Part shown: positions 1 through 8,115 of the stretch, piece by piece
How the letters are laid out: every line of letters begins with the position of its first letter
Position numbering within the stretch: the stretch's first letter is position 1
Assembly (NCBI GenBank): GCA_028291305.1
Contig: JAQGII010000250.1
Location: forward strand, 1-16,622
Origin: Caulobacteraceae bacterium
GTDB taxonomy: Bacteria; Pseudomonadota; Alphaproteobacteria; Caulobacterales; Caulobacteraceae
Length of the DNA stretch: 16,622 nt
Reading direction: 5' to 3'
Translations under genes and position numbers: made by a program
The notes under the pieces: model-generated
Database searches by the model: none
What the model saw: only the letters and a program-made list of their open reading frames with translations
What the model was told of the DNA's origin: nothing

Positions 1-886
1 CCCCCGCCGCGGCGATGAAGGACGCGTCCGCCAGCTTGGGGAACAGGGCCGCCGCCGCCGACCGCAGCTGCGCCACGGCCTCGGGATCGATGGCGAGATC
101 CGAGCGGCCCTGCTCCATGGTGGCTCCGACCACCAGGCCGTTGGCGCCGGGCGCGACATAGGCCCCCGGCCCGCGCACCACGGGGCCGGTGCGCTGGCGC
201 ACGCCCGGAAAGCGAAGGATCTGGCCCTTGATCGGCGACAGATGGGCGTCGCCCAGGGCGTCGGGCCAACCGCCCGCCTTCGGCCCCGTGGCCAGGATCA
301 CCAGGTCCGCGCCCTTCGCCTCGGCGCCTTCGAACCGGACCATCCCCCGATCGAAGCCGACCGCCGCCGAGGTCAACCGCCGCCCCCCCGCCTTGCGGAA
401 GGCGTCGTGCAGGGCCAGGAGGGTGGCGCTGGCTTCCAGCCGCCAGTCCTCGGACGTGAACAGATAGGGCCCCTCCGCCGCCAATCCGGGAGCCAGGCTC
501 CGCGCCTCGGCCGAATCGATGAGGCGGCCGCGCCCGCCCAAGGCGACGAGCCGGGCCAGCATGGCCGCGCCCGTTTCGACGTCGGTCAATCGCAGCATCG
601 CCCCGGTCCGGTCCAGGGGCGGCGCCGAGGGCGCAGCCTGGACGATGGCCGGCCAGGCGTCCCGGGCGGCGCGCATCAGGGGATAGAGGGCCGCCGAGAC
701 CGGGTCCAACAGCGCCTCGAACGCCGGCGCGAGCATGCCTGCGGCCACGCCCGAGGCGTTGTCTCCGGTCGCGGCCGGGTCGGCGAGCATGACCTGTGCG
801 CCCTGCCTGGCCAGTTGCAGGGCCAGGACGGAGCCGATCGCGCCAGCTCCGGCGACAACCACGCGCAGGCCTTTCAAATCGTTCAT
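1..886 (-). CDS. thiO: ThiO-like FAD-dependent amine/glycine oxidase, 3' end outside the window
   Basis: Translated from the ATG at 886, the protein opens with a Rossmann dinucleotide-binding motif (GAGAIG, residues about 13-18), followed by the N-A-S-G-V-A-A-G-M-L-A-P segment typical of ThiO/glycine oxidases of the D-amino-acid oxidase family, and later an S-P-I-K-G-Q-I-L segment also characteristic of that family. Members oxidise glycine or other small amines with FAD and O2; ThiO supplies the iminoacetate for the thiazole of thiamine. About 295 codons are present and the reading frame is still open at base 1, so the C-terminal FAD-binding end is missing. There is no strong Shine-Dalgarno sequence before the ATG. 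The small gene at 938-1216 lies 51 bases upstream on the same strand and is probably co-transcribed. Family membership is well supported; a thiamine role is inferred, since no thiS or thiG is visible. Confidence 0.8.
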   Translation of the reverse strand, partial: MNDLKGLRVVVAGAGAIGSVLALQLARQGAQVMLADPAATGDNASGVAAGMLAPAFEALLDPVSAALYPLMRAARDAWPAIVQAAPSAPPLDRTGAMLRLTDVETGAAMLARLVALGGRGRLIDSAEARSLAPGLAAEGPYLFTSEDWRLEASATLLALHDAFRKAGGRRLTSAAVGFDRGMVRFEGAEAKGADLVILATGPKAGGWPDALGDAHLSPIKGQILRFPGVRQRTGPVVRGPGAYVAPGANGLVVGATMEQGRSDLAIDPEAVAQLRSAAAALFPKLADASFIAAAG

Positions 887-937
887 GATGTTGGGTTAGC
901 GGGGGACGGGCCCGCTGTCGAGCGGCTGGCGTTGCAG

Positions 938-1216
938 TTAGCCGAGCTGGTAGGTCACCTTGGCGGTCAGCCCGATCCTGGCCTTGGCCCATTGGTGGGA
1001 AAAATCGCGGGCGGCGCCGTCCTCCTGGAAGATCAGCGTCTTCATCTCGACGTCCGGCTGGGGATCGGAGCGGACCATCAGATAAGGTGCGTCGCTGGTG
1101 GCCGCCCAGAGCTCGGCGTCCGAACTGCGACTCTCGATGAAGCTGTTGAGGACGACCCCGAACAACTGCGCCTCTTCGCCCTCGCGCACCGGCAACTTGA
1201 CGACCACATCTGCCAT
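938..1216 (-). CDS. small conserved-looking hypothetical protein (92 aa)
   Basis: The reading frame could be extended to 1261, but the ATG at 1216 gives a natural N-terminus beginning M-A-D-V-V-V-K-L-P-V, so I prefer that start. The product is soluble-looking, with no signal peptide or membrane segment and a mixed composition with alternating hydrophobic strands (VVVKLPV near the start, TAKVTYQL at the end), suggesting a small alpha/beta fold. I do not recognise the family. It ends 51 bases before the ThiO-like oxidase on the same strand, so the two probably form a transcription unit. The region upstream carries a pair of direct repeats (see findings). Function unknown. Confidence 0.6.
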   Translation of the reverse strand: MADVVVKLPVREGEEAQLFGVVLNSFIESRSSDAELWAATSDAPYLMVRSDPQPDVEMKTLIFQEDGAARDFSHQWAKARIGLTAKVTYQLG

Positions 1217-1360
1217 GAGCGCGCCGATCCACTTCACCAATGATGAAACCGAACGGCACATTGGCCCCGCCGGTTCCTACTGCAGCGCTTCGCGGTGCAA
1301 CATTTCCGGCAAAGGAGCGCGTGCGGTGCAAAATGGAGCGAAGGCGCCTCGCGGCGCACG

Positions 1361-1388
1361 AAAAAGGGGCGGCCCGCAGGCCGCCCCT
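1361..1388 (-). terminator. intrinsic terminator downstream of exbD
   Basis: A perfect 10-bp stem (1365-1374 pairing with 1379-1388) with a 4-base loop is followed on the minus strand by five consecutive T residues (1365-1361). It lies 31 bases after the exbD stop codon, exactly where a rho-independent terminator for that gene would be. Confidence 0.85.
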
Positions 1389-1419
1389 ATCGATGTTCCA
1401 GCGGTTTGAGCCGGGGGGG

Positions 1420-1860
<441 letters not shown>

Positions 1861-2035
1861 TCGGTAATCTCCGTTTCGTACCCGTCAGGCGGGCTACACA
1901 GCGCCTTATGGGAAAGACGTTTGGCGCGGTTTCGCGTGCAAGTAAAGCGTCATCGAGCACAACGGCGCCCGAAGATTATCAAGTCCCGCTTGAAGGCGTT
2001 TCGAGGGCGCGGACGACCTGCAGAAGGCAGCGTGC

Positions 2036-2062
2036 CGGAGGCTGGCGGCCCCGCTGCCTCCG
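2036..2062 (-). terminator. GC-rich hairpin just after lysR, possible terminator
   Basis: Seven-base arms (2036-2042 and 2056-2062) form a hairpin immediately after the lysR stop codon. A competing 7-bp stem (2026-2032 with 2052-2058) overlaps it. There is no T-tract on either strand, so termination would be weak or factor-dependent. The rest of 1861-2063 holds the exbD leader; no clear promoter was recognised there. Confidence 0.35.
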
Positions 2063-2063
2063 T

Positions 2064-2963
2064 TCAGAATTGCGCGGCGGCGGCCAGGACGGCGTCGCGC
2101 AGCCATTTGTGGGCGGGATGGTCGTCGAACCGGCTGTGCCAGACCATGACGCTGCTGAGCGGCGGAGACGGGAACGGAAGCCGCGTCAGTTCGATCGCGT
2201 GGACCCGGCTGAATTCTTGGGCGATCTGGCGGCCCATCACGGCGACCATGTCCGACTGGGTCAGGACAGCCCCCGCCGACAAATAGGGCGCCTCGGCCGC
2301 GACCGAGCGCGCCAGGCTCCGGGCCTCCAGCTCGGCGTCCACGAATCCCAGGTCGTCGCCGCTGGATGAGATCACGAGCTGCGGCAGGGCGGCGAAACTG
2401 TCGTGCGTCATCGGCTGCTGGGCCATCGGATGGCCGCGGCGCGTCACGGCCACATAGTAGTCCTCCATCAGCATCTGGGAGGAGAACCGGGCGACCGGCG
2501 CCTGCCGGCCCAGGATGGCCAGGTCCAGTTCGCCCCGATCGAGCATTTCGAACACGTCCAGCGTACCGCTCGGCCGCAGGGAAAGGCTCACGTTCGGCGC
2601 CATGGCGCTGCACGCCCTGAACAGCGGGCCGGCCAGCACCAGGGCGGCGTAGTTGTTCACCGCGACCACAAAACGCCGGTGCGCCTCTTCGGGCACGAAG
2701 TCCTCCGGATCGAGGGTCAGTTGCAGATCGATCAGGGCGCGGCTGATCGGCTCGGCCAGGTTTTCGGCGCGTGGCGTCGGCATCATCCCCTCCGGCGTGC
2801 GGACGAACAGCTGGTCCTTCAACAGCCACCGCAGGCGATTGAGGGCATGGCTCATGGCCGGCTGGCTGAGGCCGAGCTTGTCGCCCGCCTTGGTCACGCT
2901 GCGTTCGCGCAGCACCGCGTCGAAAACCACCAGGAGGTTGAGGTCGAAAGTTCTCAGCCGCAT
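2064..2963 (-). CDS. LysR-type transcriptional regulator (NodD/NahR-like)
   Basis: This 299-residue protein has the standard LTTR length. Residues 1-60 form the winged helix-turn-helix: L-R-T-F-D-L-N-L-L at the start, V-T-K-A-G-D-K-L-G-L-S-Q-P-A-M-S-H-A-L as the recognition part, then R-T-P-E-G-M in the wing. This N-terminal pattern is that of the NodD/NahR/SyrM branch, whose members often sense aromatic compounds. Residues about 90-299 are the periplasmic-binding-protein-like effector domain. The ATG at 2963 has a TGGAG sequence upstream. It is transcribed divergently from the RND efflux operon with 122 bases between the start codons and a T-N11-A box in that gap, the usual arrangement for an LTTR controlling its neighbour and itself. 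The effector cannot be told from sequence. Confidence 0.93.
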   Translation of the reverse strand: MRLRTFDLNLLVVFDAVLRERSVTKAGDKLGLSQPAMSHALNRLRWLLKDQLFVRTPEGMMPTPRAENLAEPISRALIDLQLTLDPEDFVPEEAHRRFVVAVNNYAALVLAGPLFRACSAMAPNVSLSLRPSGTLDVFEMLDRGELDLAILGRQAPVARFSSQMLMEDYYVAVTRRGHPMAQQPMTHDSFAALPQLVISSSGDDLGFVDAELEARSLARSVAAEAPYLSAGAVLTQSDMVAVMGRQIAQEFSRVHAIELTRLPFPSPPLSSVMVWHSRFDDHPAHKWLRDAVLAAAAQF

Positions 2964-2992
2964 GCGGTCGGCTCCAGCGAAAAAACCATCGC

Positions 2993-3021
2993 ATTCTAAC
3001 CGTGAATGGGGCGGTGCAGAA
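2993..3021 (-). promoter_or_regulatory. candidate lysR promoter
   Basis: On the minus strand a good -10 hexamer, TAGAAT (2998-2993), lies 17 bases downstream of a poor -35, TTCTGC (3021-3016). The -35 overlaps the inverted repeat at 3014-3028, which would fit autorepression by the LysR protein. Only the -10 is convincing by sequence. Confidence 0.4.
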
Positions 3022-3028
3022 GATGCAC
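3014..3028. promoter_or_regulatory. LysR-type operator (T-N11-A box) in the divergent promoter
   Basis: GTGCA-N5-TGCAC is a perfect inverted repeat with T3015 and A3027 spaced as T-N11-A, the consensus LTTR binding pattern. It lies 51 bases from the lysR start codon and 58 bases before the start of the plus-strand efflux operon, the expected place for a dual regulatory site. Confidence 0.6.
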
Positions 3029-3085
3029 TTGTCTCATACAGCCGCGTCGTCGCTTTTTGGGGGCAGGAAAAGCCGGAGCGGCGAC

Positions 3086-3709
3086 ATGCCCCAACCCCAA
3101 GTTCCCCGATTGCACGAGTTCAGCCGCAGCGATGACGGCGCCCGGGCCGACGCCCTCATCGTCATCCTGTTCGGACAGGGCCGGAAGGCCCAGGCCGAGG
3201 ACCTCGCGGCCCAGTGGGCTCCGTCGGTTCCGCGCGGCGTCTTCGCCGGCCTGGAACTGGACCTGACGGCGCGGCGGATAGACCTGGTCGCTCTGCGCGC
3301 CCTGCTTTCCGAAGCGGCGGACAAGCACTGGCTGCAGAGCCAGCAGGTCGTGCTGCTGGGCGCCGGCCGAGCGGGCCAGGTGGCCATCCACGTGGTTCTG
3401 CTCGGGGTCCTCCCCGGCGCGGCGGTGATCACCCTCGACCTCCCGCTGGAGGCCGCCCCGACGATCCTCAGCCCGGCCCCGGCTTCGGTTCGAATGGTGC
3501 AGCACAGCACGCCGGACGATCCCAGGGGCGAGCGCTTCCATGCCGTCGTCGAGGGCCTTCAGCGCCGACAGGTCAACATCCGCAGCATGCTGCTGCCCGA
3601 CCTCGACGCGGTCACCCAGCGCGCCACGGTGCGCGCGGCCGGGGCTTTTCTGGTCGAGTTGGTCGCCAACGCCGGCCGCCAGGCTCCCACGGCTGAGGCC
3701 TGGCCATGA
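3086..3709 (+). CDS. alpha/beta-hydrolase-fold-like protein lacking catalytic residues
   Basis: The open frame extends to 3002, but the ATG at 3086 has GGAG nine bases upstream and begins just before the conserved-looking part, giving 207 residues. The layout resembles the phospholipase/carboxylesterase branch of alpha/beta hydrolases: a strand ending A-L-I-V-I-L-F-G-Q-G (residues 23-32) where active enzymes have HG, then V-V-L-L-G-A-G-R-A-G-Q (88-98) where active enzymes have GFSQGG. The nucleophile position is G94, not Ser, and no GH motif appears near the C-terminus, where L-P-D-L-D-A-V occurs instead. It is therefore probably a non-catalytic homologue. Its stop overlaps the start of the RND pump (ATGA), so translation is likely coupled and the protein belongs to the efflux operon. 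The fold assignment rests on motif pattern only. Confidence 0.72.
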   Translation: MPQPQVPRLHEFSRSDDGARADALIVILFGQGRKAQAEDLAAQWAPSVPRGVFAGLELDLTARRIDLVALRALLSEAADKHWLQSQQVVLLGAGRAGQVAIHVVLLGVLPGAAVITLDLPLEAAPTILSPAPASVRMVQHSTPDDPRGERFHAVVEGLQRRQVNIRSMLLPDLDAVTQRATVRAAGAFLVELVANAGRQAPTAEAWP

Positions 3710-6700
3710 TCAAGCTCGTCAAGCTCGCGCTGGCGCGACCCTACTCCGTGGTCGTGCTGGCGGTGCTCATCACGATCTTCGGCGTCGCCGCGGCGTTGCG
3801 CGCACCGGTGGACATCTTCCCCAGCATCAACGTGCCGGTGATCAGCGCGGTCTTCAGCTACAACGGCCTGTCGCCCGACGACATGTCGGGCCGCGTGGTC
3901 ACCTTCTACGAGCGGGCCCTGACCACGAGCGTCAACGACATCGAGCACATCGAGTCCCAGTCGCTGCCCAACTACGGGATCATCAAGATCTACTTCCAGC
4001 CGTCGGTGAACATCAACGCCGCCATGGCGCAGGTGACCGCGGCCTCGCAGACCGTGCTCAAGCAGATGCCGGCGGGCATCACCCCTCCCACGATCCTCAG
4101 CTACGACGCCTCCAGCGTGCCGATCCTGCAACTGGCCCTGTCAAGCAAGACCCTGCCGGACACCACCCTGTTCGACCAGGCCTCCAGCTTCATCCGCCCG
4201 CAGCTGGCGTCGGTGGCGGGCGCCGCCATCCCCCTGCCCTACGGCGGCCGGGTGCGGCAGGTGCAGGCCGACCTCAATCCGCAGGCCCTGAGCCAGTACG
4301 GACTGTCGGCGAACGACGTCGTCAGCGCCCTGTCGCTCCAGAACCTGATCATTCCCGTCGGCACGCAGAAGATCGGCAAGCTGGAATACAAGATCAACCT
4401 GAACGACTCGCCGAACGCGATCGACGCCTTCAACAATCTGCCGATCAAGACGGTCAACGGCGCCGTCATCTACATGCGCGACGTCGCCTTCGTGCATGAC
4501 GGCAGCCCGCCCCAGACCAATGTGGTGCACGTCGACGGCCAGAATGCGGTGCTGCTGAGCATCATCAAATCCGGCGCGACATCGACCCTGTCGATCATCT
4601 CCGGCGTCAAGGCCCTGCTGCCTCAGATCAAGACGACCCTGCCGCCGGGCCTCAATCTGACGACGGCCGGCGATCAATCGAGCTTTGTGACCAGCGCCGT
4701 CTCGGGGGTCATCCGCGAGGGCCTCATCGCCGCGTCCCTCACCGGCCTGATGATCCTGCTGTTCCTCGGCAGCTGGCGCTCGACCCTGATCATCACGGTC
4801 TCGATCCCGCTGTCGATCCTCGCCTCGGTGGCGGCGCTGTCGGCCCTCGGCGAGACGATCAACATCATGACCCTGGGCGGCCTGGCCCTGGCCGTCGGCA
4901 TCCTGGTGGACGACGCCACCGTCACCATCGAGAACGTCAACTGGCATCTGGAGAACGGCAAAGACATCAAGACCGCCATCCTCGACGGCGCCCAGCAGAT
5001 CGTGACGCCGGCGACCGTCTCGCTGCTGTGCATCTGCATCGCCTTCGTGCCGATGTTCGGCCTGGACGGGGTGGCCGGCCACCTGTTCCGGCCCCTCGCC
5101 GAAGCCGTGGTGTTCGCCCTGGTGGCCTCCTACTTCCTGTCCCGCACCCTCGTGCCGGCCATGGCCCACGCGCTGCTCGGCAAGGGCGCGGCGCATCATG
5201 CCCCGCACGCCGGCCCGCAAACCGGCCGGCCGACCGGCATGGCGTCGGGCGTCATGAACATGCTGGGACGGGCGCAACGCCAGTTCGAAGGCCGCTTCGA
5301 GGCCCTGCGCGAGGGTTATGCCGGCCTGCTGGCGCTGGCCCTGCGCCACCGGCGGCGGGCGATCATCGGCTTCCTGGGCGTGTCCCTGGCCTCGTTCGTC
5401 CTGGTCCCGGCCCTCGGCCAGGACTTCTTCCCCAGCGTCGACGGCGGCCAGATCAAGATCCACATCCGCGCCCAGACCGGCTCGCGCATCGAAGAGACCA
5501 CCAAGCTGGCCGACCGCGTCGGCGTGGCGATCCGCCAGATCATCCCGGCGAATGAGCTCGACGGCATGGTCGACAACATCGGCCTGAGCGTCAGCGGCAT
5601 CAACATGGCCTACAACAACTCCGGCACCATCGGCACCGAGGACGCCGACATCCTGGTGAGCCTCAAGGAGCACCACGCCGCGACGGCCGACTATGTCCGG
5701 CGGATGCGCGAGACCCTGCCGCGGCAGTTCCCGGGCGTCACCTTCGCCTTCCTGCCGGCCGACATGGTCAGCCAGATCCTGAACTTCGGCGCCCCCGCCC
5801 CGATCGACCTGCAGGTGATCGGCTCCGACATCCCCGCGGACCGCGCCTACGCCGAAGAACTCCTCGCTCGGATCAAGCAGATCCCCGGCGCGGCCGACGT
5901 CCGCATCCAGCAGGCGTTCGAGCAGCCGACCCTGGACGTGAACGTGGACCGTTCGTTGGCCGGCCTGTCGGGCATCAACGAACGCGATGCGGCCAACGCC
6001 ATGCTGACGACCCTGGCGGGCAGTTCGCAGGTCTATCCGACCTTCTGGCTGAATACGAAGACGGGCGTGTCCTATCCGGTCGCGATCCAGACGCCGCAAC
6101 AGGACATCAGCTCGCTGAACGGCCTTCAGGCCCTGCCGGTGACCCCGAGCAGCGGCGGCGGCGGCACGCAACTGCTCGGCGGCGTCGCCGACATCCAGCG
6201 CTCGCCCAGCAACGCCCTGATTTCGCACTACAACGTCCGGCCGGTGATCGACATCTACGCCTCGCCCCAGGGACGCGACCTCGGCGCCGTCGCCGCGGAC
6301 ATCCGCAAGGTGCTCAAGGCCACGGCCAAGGACGTTCCCGTCGGGGCCAACGTGGCCCTGCGCGGCCAGGTGACGACCATGGCCAGCGCCTACGAGCAGC
6401 TGGTCGTCGGGCTCGCCTTCGCCATCGTGCTCATCTACCTGCTGATCGTCGTCAACTTCCAATCCTGGCTCGATCCGCTGGTGATCGTCGCGGCCTTGCC
6501 GACGGCCCTAGCCGGGATCGTCTGGATCCTGTTCGCCACCGGCACGACCCTATCGGTGCCCGCCCTGACGGGAGCGATCATGTGCATGGGGGTGGCGACC
6601 GCCACCTCCATCCTGGTGATCGCCTTCGCCCGGGAGCGGATGGCCGCGGGGGCGGACGCCCTGACGGCGGCCCTGGAGGCGGGGACGATGCGGTTCCGGC

Positions 6701-6936
6701 CGGTGCTGATGACCGCCCTGGCCATGGTCCTGGGCATGCTGCCCATGGCCATCGAACCCAGCCAGAACAGCCCCCTGGGCCGCGCGGTCATCGGCGGTCT
6801 GATCTTCGCCACCTGCGCCACCCTGCTCCTCGTGCCGACCCTGTTCAGCGTCGTGCATGGCCGTGCGCCCAAGCCCGCCCCCCGGATGGCTCCGTCGCCG
6901 TCCGACTCACTTCACGCCCTTCCCGACCATTCCTAA
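3706..6936 (+). CDS. RND-family efflux transporter, inner-membrane permease subunit
   Basis: At 1076 residues this is a full-length RND pump driving proton-coupled export through a tripartite channel. TM1 is at about 12-32, followed by a large periplasmic loop (33-335), a TM2-TM6 block (336-490), a cytoplasmic linker, TM7 (about 551-570), a second periplasmic loop (571-895) and TM8-TM12 (896-1052). TM4 carries the proton-relay aspartates D402-D403 (G-I-L-V-D-D-A-T-V-T-I-E-N). The TM10 segment (G-V-A-T-A-T-S-I-L-V-I) has no lysine where AcrB has K940, which aligns to A966 here. The linker 492-515 is rich in His, Pro and Gly. The ATG overlaps the preceding stop codon. By general pattern it belongs with HAE1/MdtC-like multidrug pumps, not the CzcA heavy-metal type; the substrate is unknown. 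Confidence 0.95.
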   Translation: MIKLVKLALARPYSVVVLAVLITIFGVAAALRAPVDIFPSINVPVISAVFSYNGLSPDDMSGRVVTFYERALTTSVNDIEHIESQSLPNYGIIKIYFQPSVNINAAMAQVTAASQTVLKQMPAGITPPTILSYDASSVPILQLALSSKTLPDTTLFDQASSFIRPQLASVAGAAIPLPYGGRVRQVQADLNPQALSQYGLSANDVVSALSLQNLIIPVGTQKIGKLEYKINLNDSPNAIDAFNNLPIKTVNGAVIYMRDVAFVHDGSPPQTNVVHVDGQNAVLLSIIKSGATSTLSIISGVKALLPQIKTTLPPGLNLTTAGDQSSFVTSAVSGVIREGLIAASLTGLMILLFLGSWRSTLIITVSIPLSILASVAALSALGETINIMTLGGLALAVGILVDDATVTIENVNWHLENGKDIKTAILDGAQQIVTPATVSLLCICIAFVPMFGLDGVAGHLFRPLAEAVVFALVASYFLSRTLVPAMAHALLGKGAAHHAPHAGPQTGRPTGMASGVMNMLGRAQRQFEGRFEALREGYAGLLALALRHRRRAIIGFLGVSLASFVLVPALGQDFFPSVDGGQIKIHIRAQTGSRIEETTKLADRVGVAIRQIIPANELDGMVDNIGLSVSGINMAYNNSGTIGTEDADILVSLKEHHAATADYVRRMRETLPRQFPGVTFAFLPADMVSQILNFGAPAPIDLQVIGSDIPADRAYAEELLARIKQIPGAADVRIQQAFEQPTLDVNVDRSLAGLSGINERDAANAMLTTLAGSSQVYPTFWLNTKTGVSYPVAIQTPQQDISSLNGLQALPVTPSSGGGGTQLLGGVADIQRSPSNALISHYNVRPVIDIYASPQGRDLGAVAADIRKVLKATAKDVPVGANVALRGQVTTMASAYEQLVVGLAFAIVLIYLLIVVNFQSWLDPLVIVAALPTALAGIVWILFATGTTLSVPALTGAIMCMGVATATSILVIAFARERMAAGADALTAALEAGTMRFRPVLMTALAMVLGMLPMAIEPSQNSPLGRAVIGGLIFATCATLLLVPTLFSVVHGRAPKPAPRMAPSPSDSLHALPDHS

Positions 6937-6949
6937 GGGAATCAGACCC

Positions 6950-8113
6950 ATGTCCCCCGAAGAGATCAAGACACCCGATATCCACCGCCTCAAACTGTTC
7001 GCAGGCGCCGCCATCGTCCTTGCCGTCGCCGTGGGCGCCGGCGGGCTGCTCGCCAGGGCCCACAGCACCCAGGTCAACGCCCAGTGGGCCGGGGCCCAGG
7101 CCGTGCCGACCGTGGCCCTGGCCAAGCTGGACCACCAGGGCGCCAGCCAGTTGAGCCTGCCGGGGGTCGTCCAGGCCTTCCAGACCGCCCGGATCTATGC
7201 CCGGGTCAGCGGCTACCTGACCAACTGGCGCCAGGACATCGGCTCGCCCGTGAAGGCCGGCCAGGTCCTCGCCTCCATCGATGCGCCCGAACTCGACCAG
7301 CAGCTCGAGCAGGCCCGGGGCGACCTGGCGACCGCCCAGGCCAACCAGCAACTCGCGGCTCTCACGGCCAAGCGCTGGTCGGCCCTGCTGGCCTCGCAGG
7401 CGGTTTCGCAGCAGGCGGTCGACGAGAAGATCGGCGACGAGTCCGCCAAGACCGCCCTGGCGTCGGCCGCCCAGGCCAATGTGCGCCGTTTCGAGGCCAT
7501 GGAGGCCTACAAGCAGGTCTTCTCTCCCTTCGACGGGATCGTCACAGCGCGCAAGACCGACGTCGGCTCCCTGATCAACGCCGGCTCCACCGGCCAGGAG
7601 CTGTTCGAGGTGGCCGATCTTCACCGCGTGCGCATCTACGTCCAGGCGCCCCAGGCCCTGTCGGCCAAGCTCACCCCCGGCCAGGCCGCCACCTTCGCGG
7701 TTCCGCAGCTTCCGGGGCGGACCTTCACGGCCACGGTGGTGGCCGTGTCCCACATGCTGGACGCCGCCTCGCACACCATGCAGGTCGAGCTGCAGGCCGA
7801 CAATCCGGGCGGCCTGCTGGCCGCCGGCTCCTACTGCCAGGTCGCGTTCCAGGTCGGCGCGGACGGCGCCGCCCTGCGCATTCCGGCCACGGCGCTGATC
7901 GTCACGGCGAACGGCGACCAGGTCGCGGTGCTCGGGGCGGATGGCCGGGCGGTGCTCAAGCCCGTCAAGCCCGGCCGGGACCTCGGCGACAGCGTCGAGA
8001 TCGCCGCCGGCCTGCAGCCGACCGACCGAGTGATCGACAGTCCGCCGGAAAGCCTGCGCACCGGCGACCCCGTGCGCCTCGGCGCCGTCGGGTCCGCCCA
8101 CAAGGGGAGTTGA
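6950..8113 (+). CDS. RND efflux periplasmic adaptor (membrane fusion protein)
   Basis: The frame is open from 6857, but the ATG at 6950 has AAGGGA upstream and lies 13 bases after the pump's stop codon; the extension would overlap the pump. The 387-residue protein has an N-terminal membrane anchor (about 14-36) without a lipobox cysteine, a split biotinyl-lipoyl domain (A-R-V-S-G-Y-L at 84-90 and F-S-P-F-D-G-I-V at 191-198), a short coiled-coil hairpin (about 113-187), a beta-barrel domain (225-305) and a membrane-proximal domain to about 380. This is the HlyD/AcrA-type bridge joining the inner-membrane pump to the outer-membrane channel. It lies between the pump and channel genes with only 2 bases to the next start codon, so the operon is tight. 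Confidence 0.94.
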   Translation: MSPEEIKTPDIHRLKLFAGAAIVLAVAVGAGGLLARAHSTQVNAQWAGAQAVPTVALAKLDHQGASQLSLPGVVQAFQTARIYARVSGYLTNWRQDIGSPVKAGQVLASIDAPELDQQLEQARGDLATAQANQQLAALTAKRWSALLASQAVSQQAVDEKIGDESAKTALASAAQANVRRFEAMEAYKQVFSPFDGIVTARKTDVGSLINAGSTGQELFEVADLHRVRIYVQAPQALSAKLTPGQAATFAVPQLPGRTFTATVVAVSHMLDAASHTMQVELQADNPGGLLAAGSYCQVAFQVGADGAALRIPATALIVTANGDQVAVLGADGRAVLKPVKPGRDLGDSVEIAAGLQPTDRVIDSPPESLRTGDPVRLGAVGSAHKGS

Positions 8114-8115
8114 CC

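Noticed and set aside
1906..2994. A 362-codon minus-strand frame overlapping lysR
   Set aside because: Alternate-frame reading of lysR, rich in Arg, Pro and Ala; lysR itself is unambiguous.
4141..6462. A 773-codon open frame on the minus strand opposite the RND pump gene
   Set aside because: It is a shadow caused by high GC at third codon positions; the translation is repetitive in D, G, R, Q and V, with no recognisable domain, and the sense strand encodes a full RND pump.
7084..8115. Upstream extension of the outer-membrane lipoprotein frame by 344 codons
   Set aside because: The extension is an alternate-frame reading of the adaptor gene with low-complexity Gly/Arg/Pro composition; the lipoprotein signal peptide starts cleanly at 8116.
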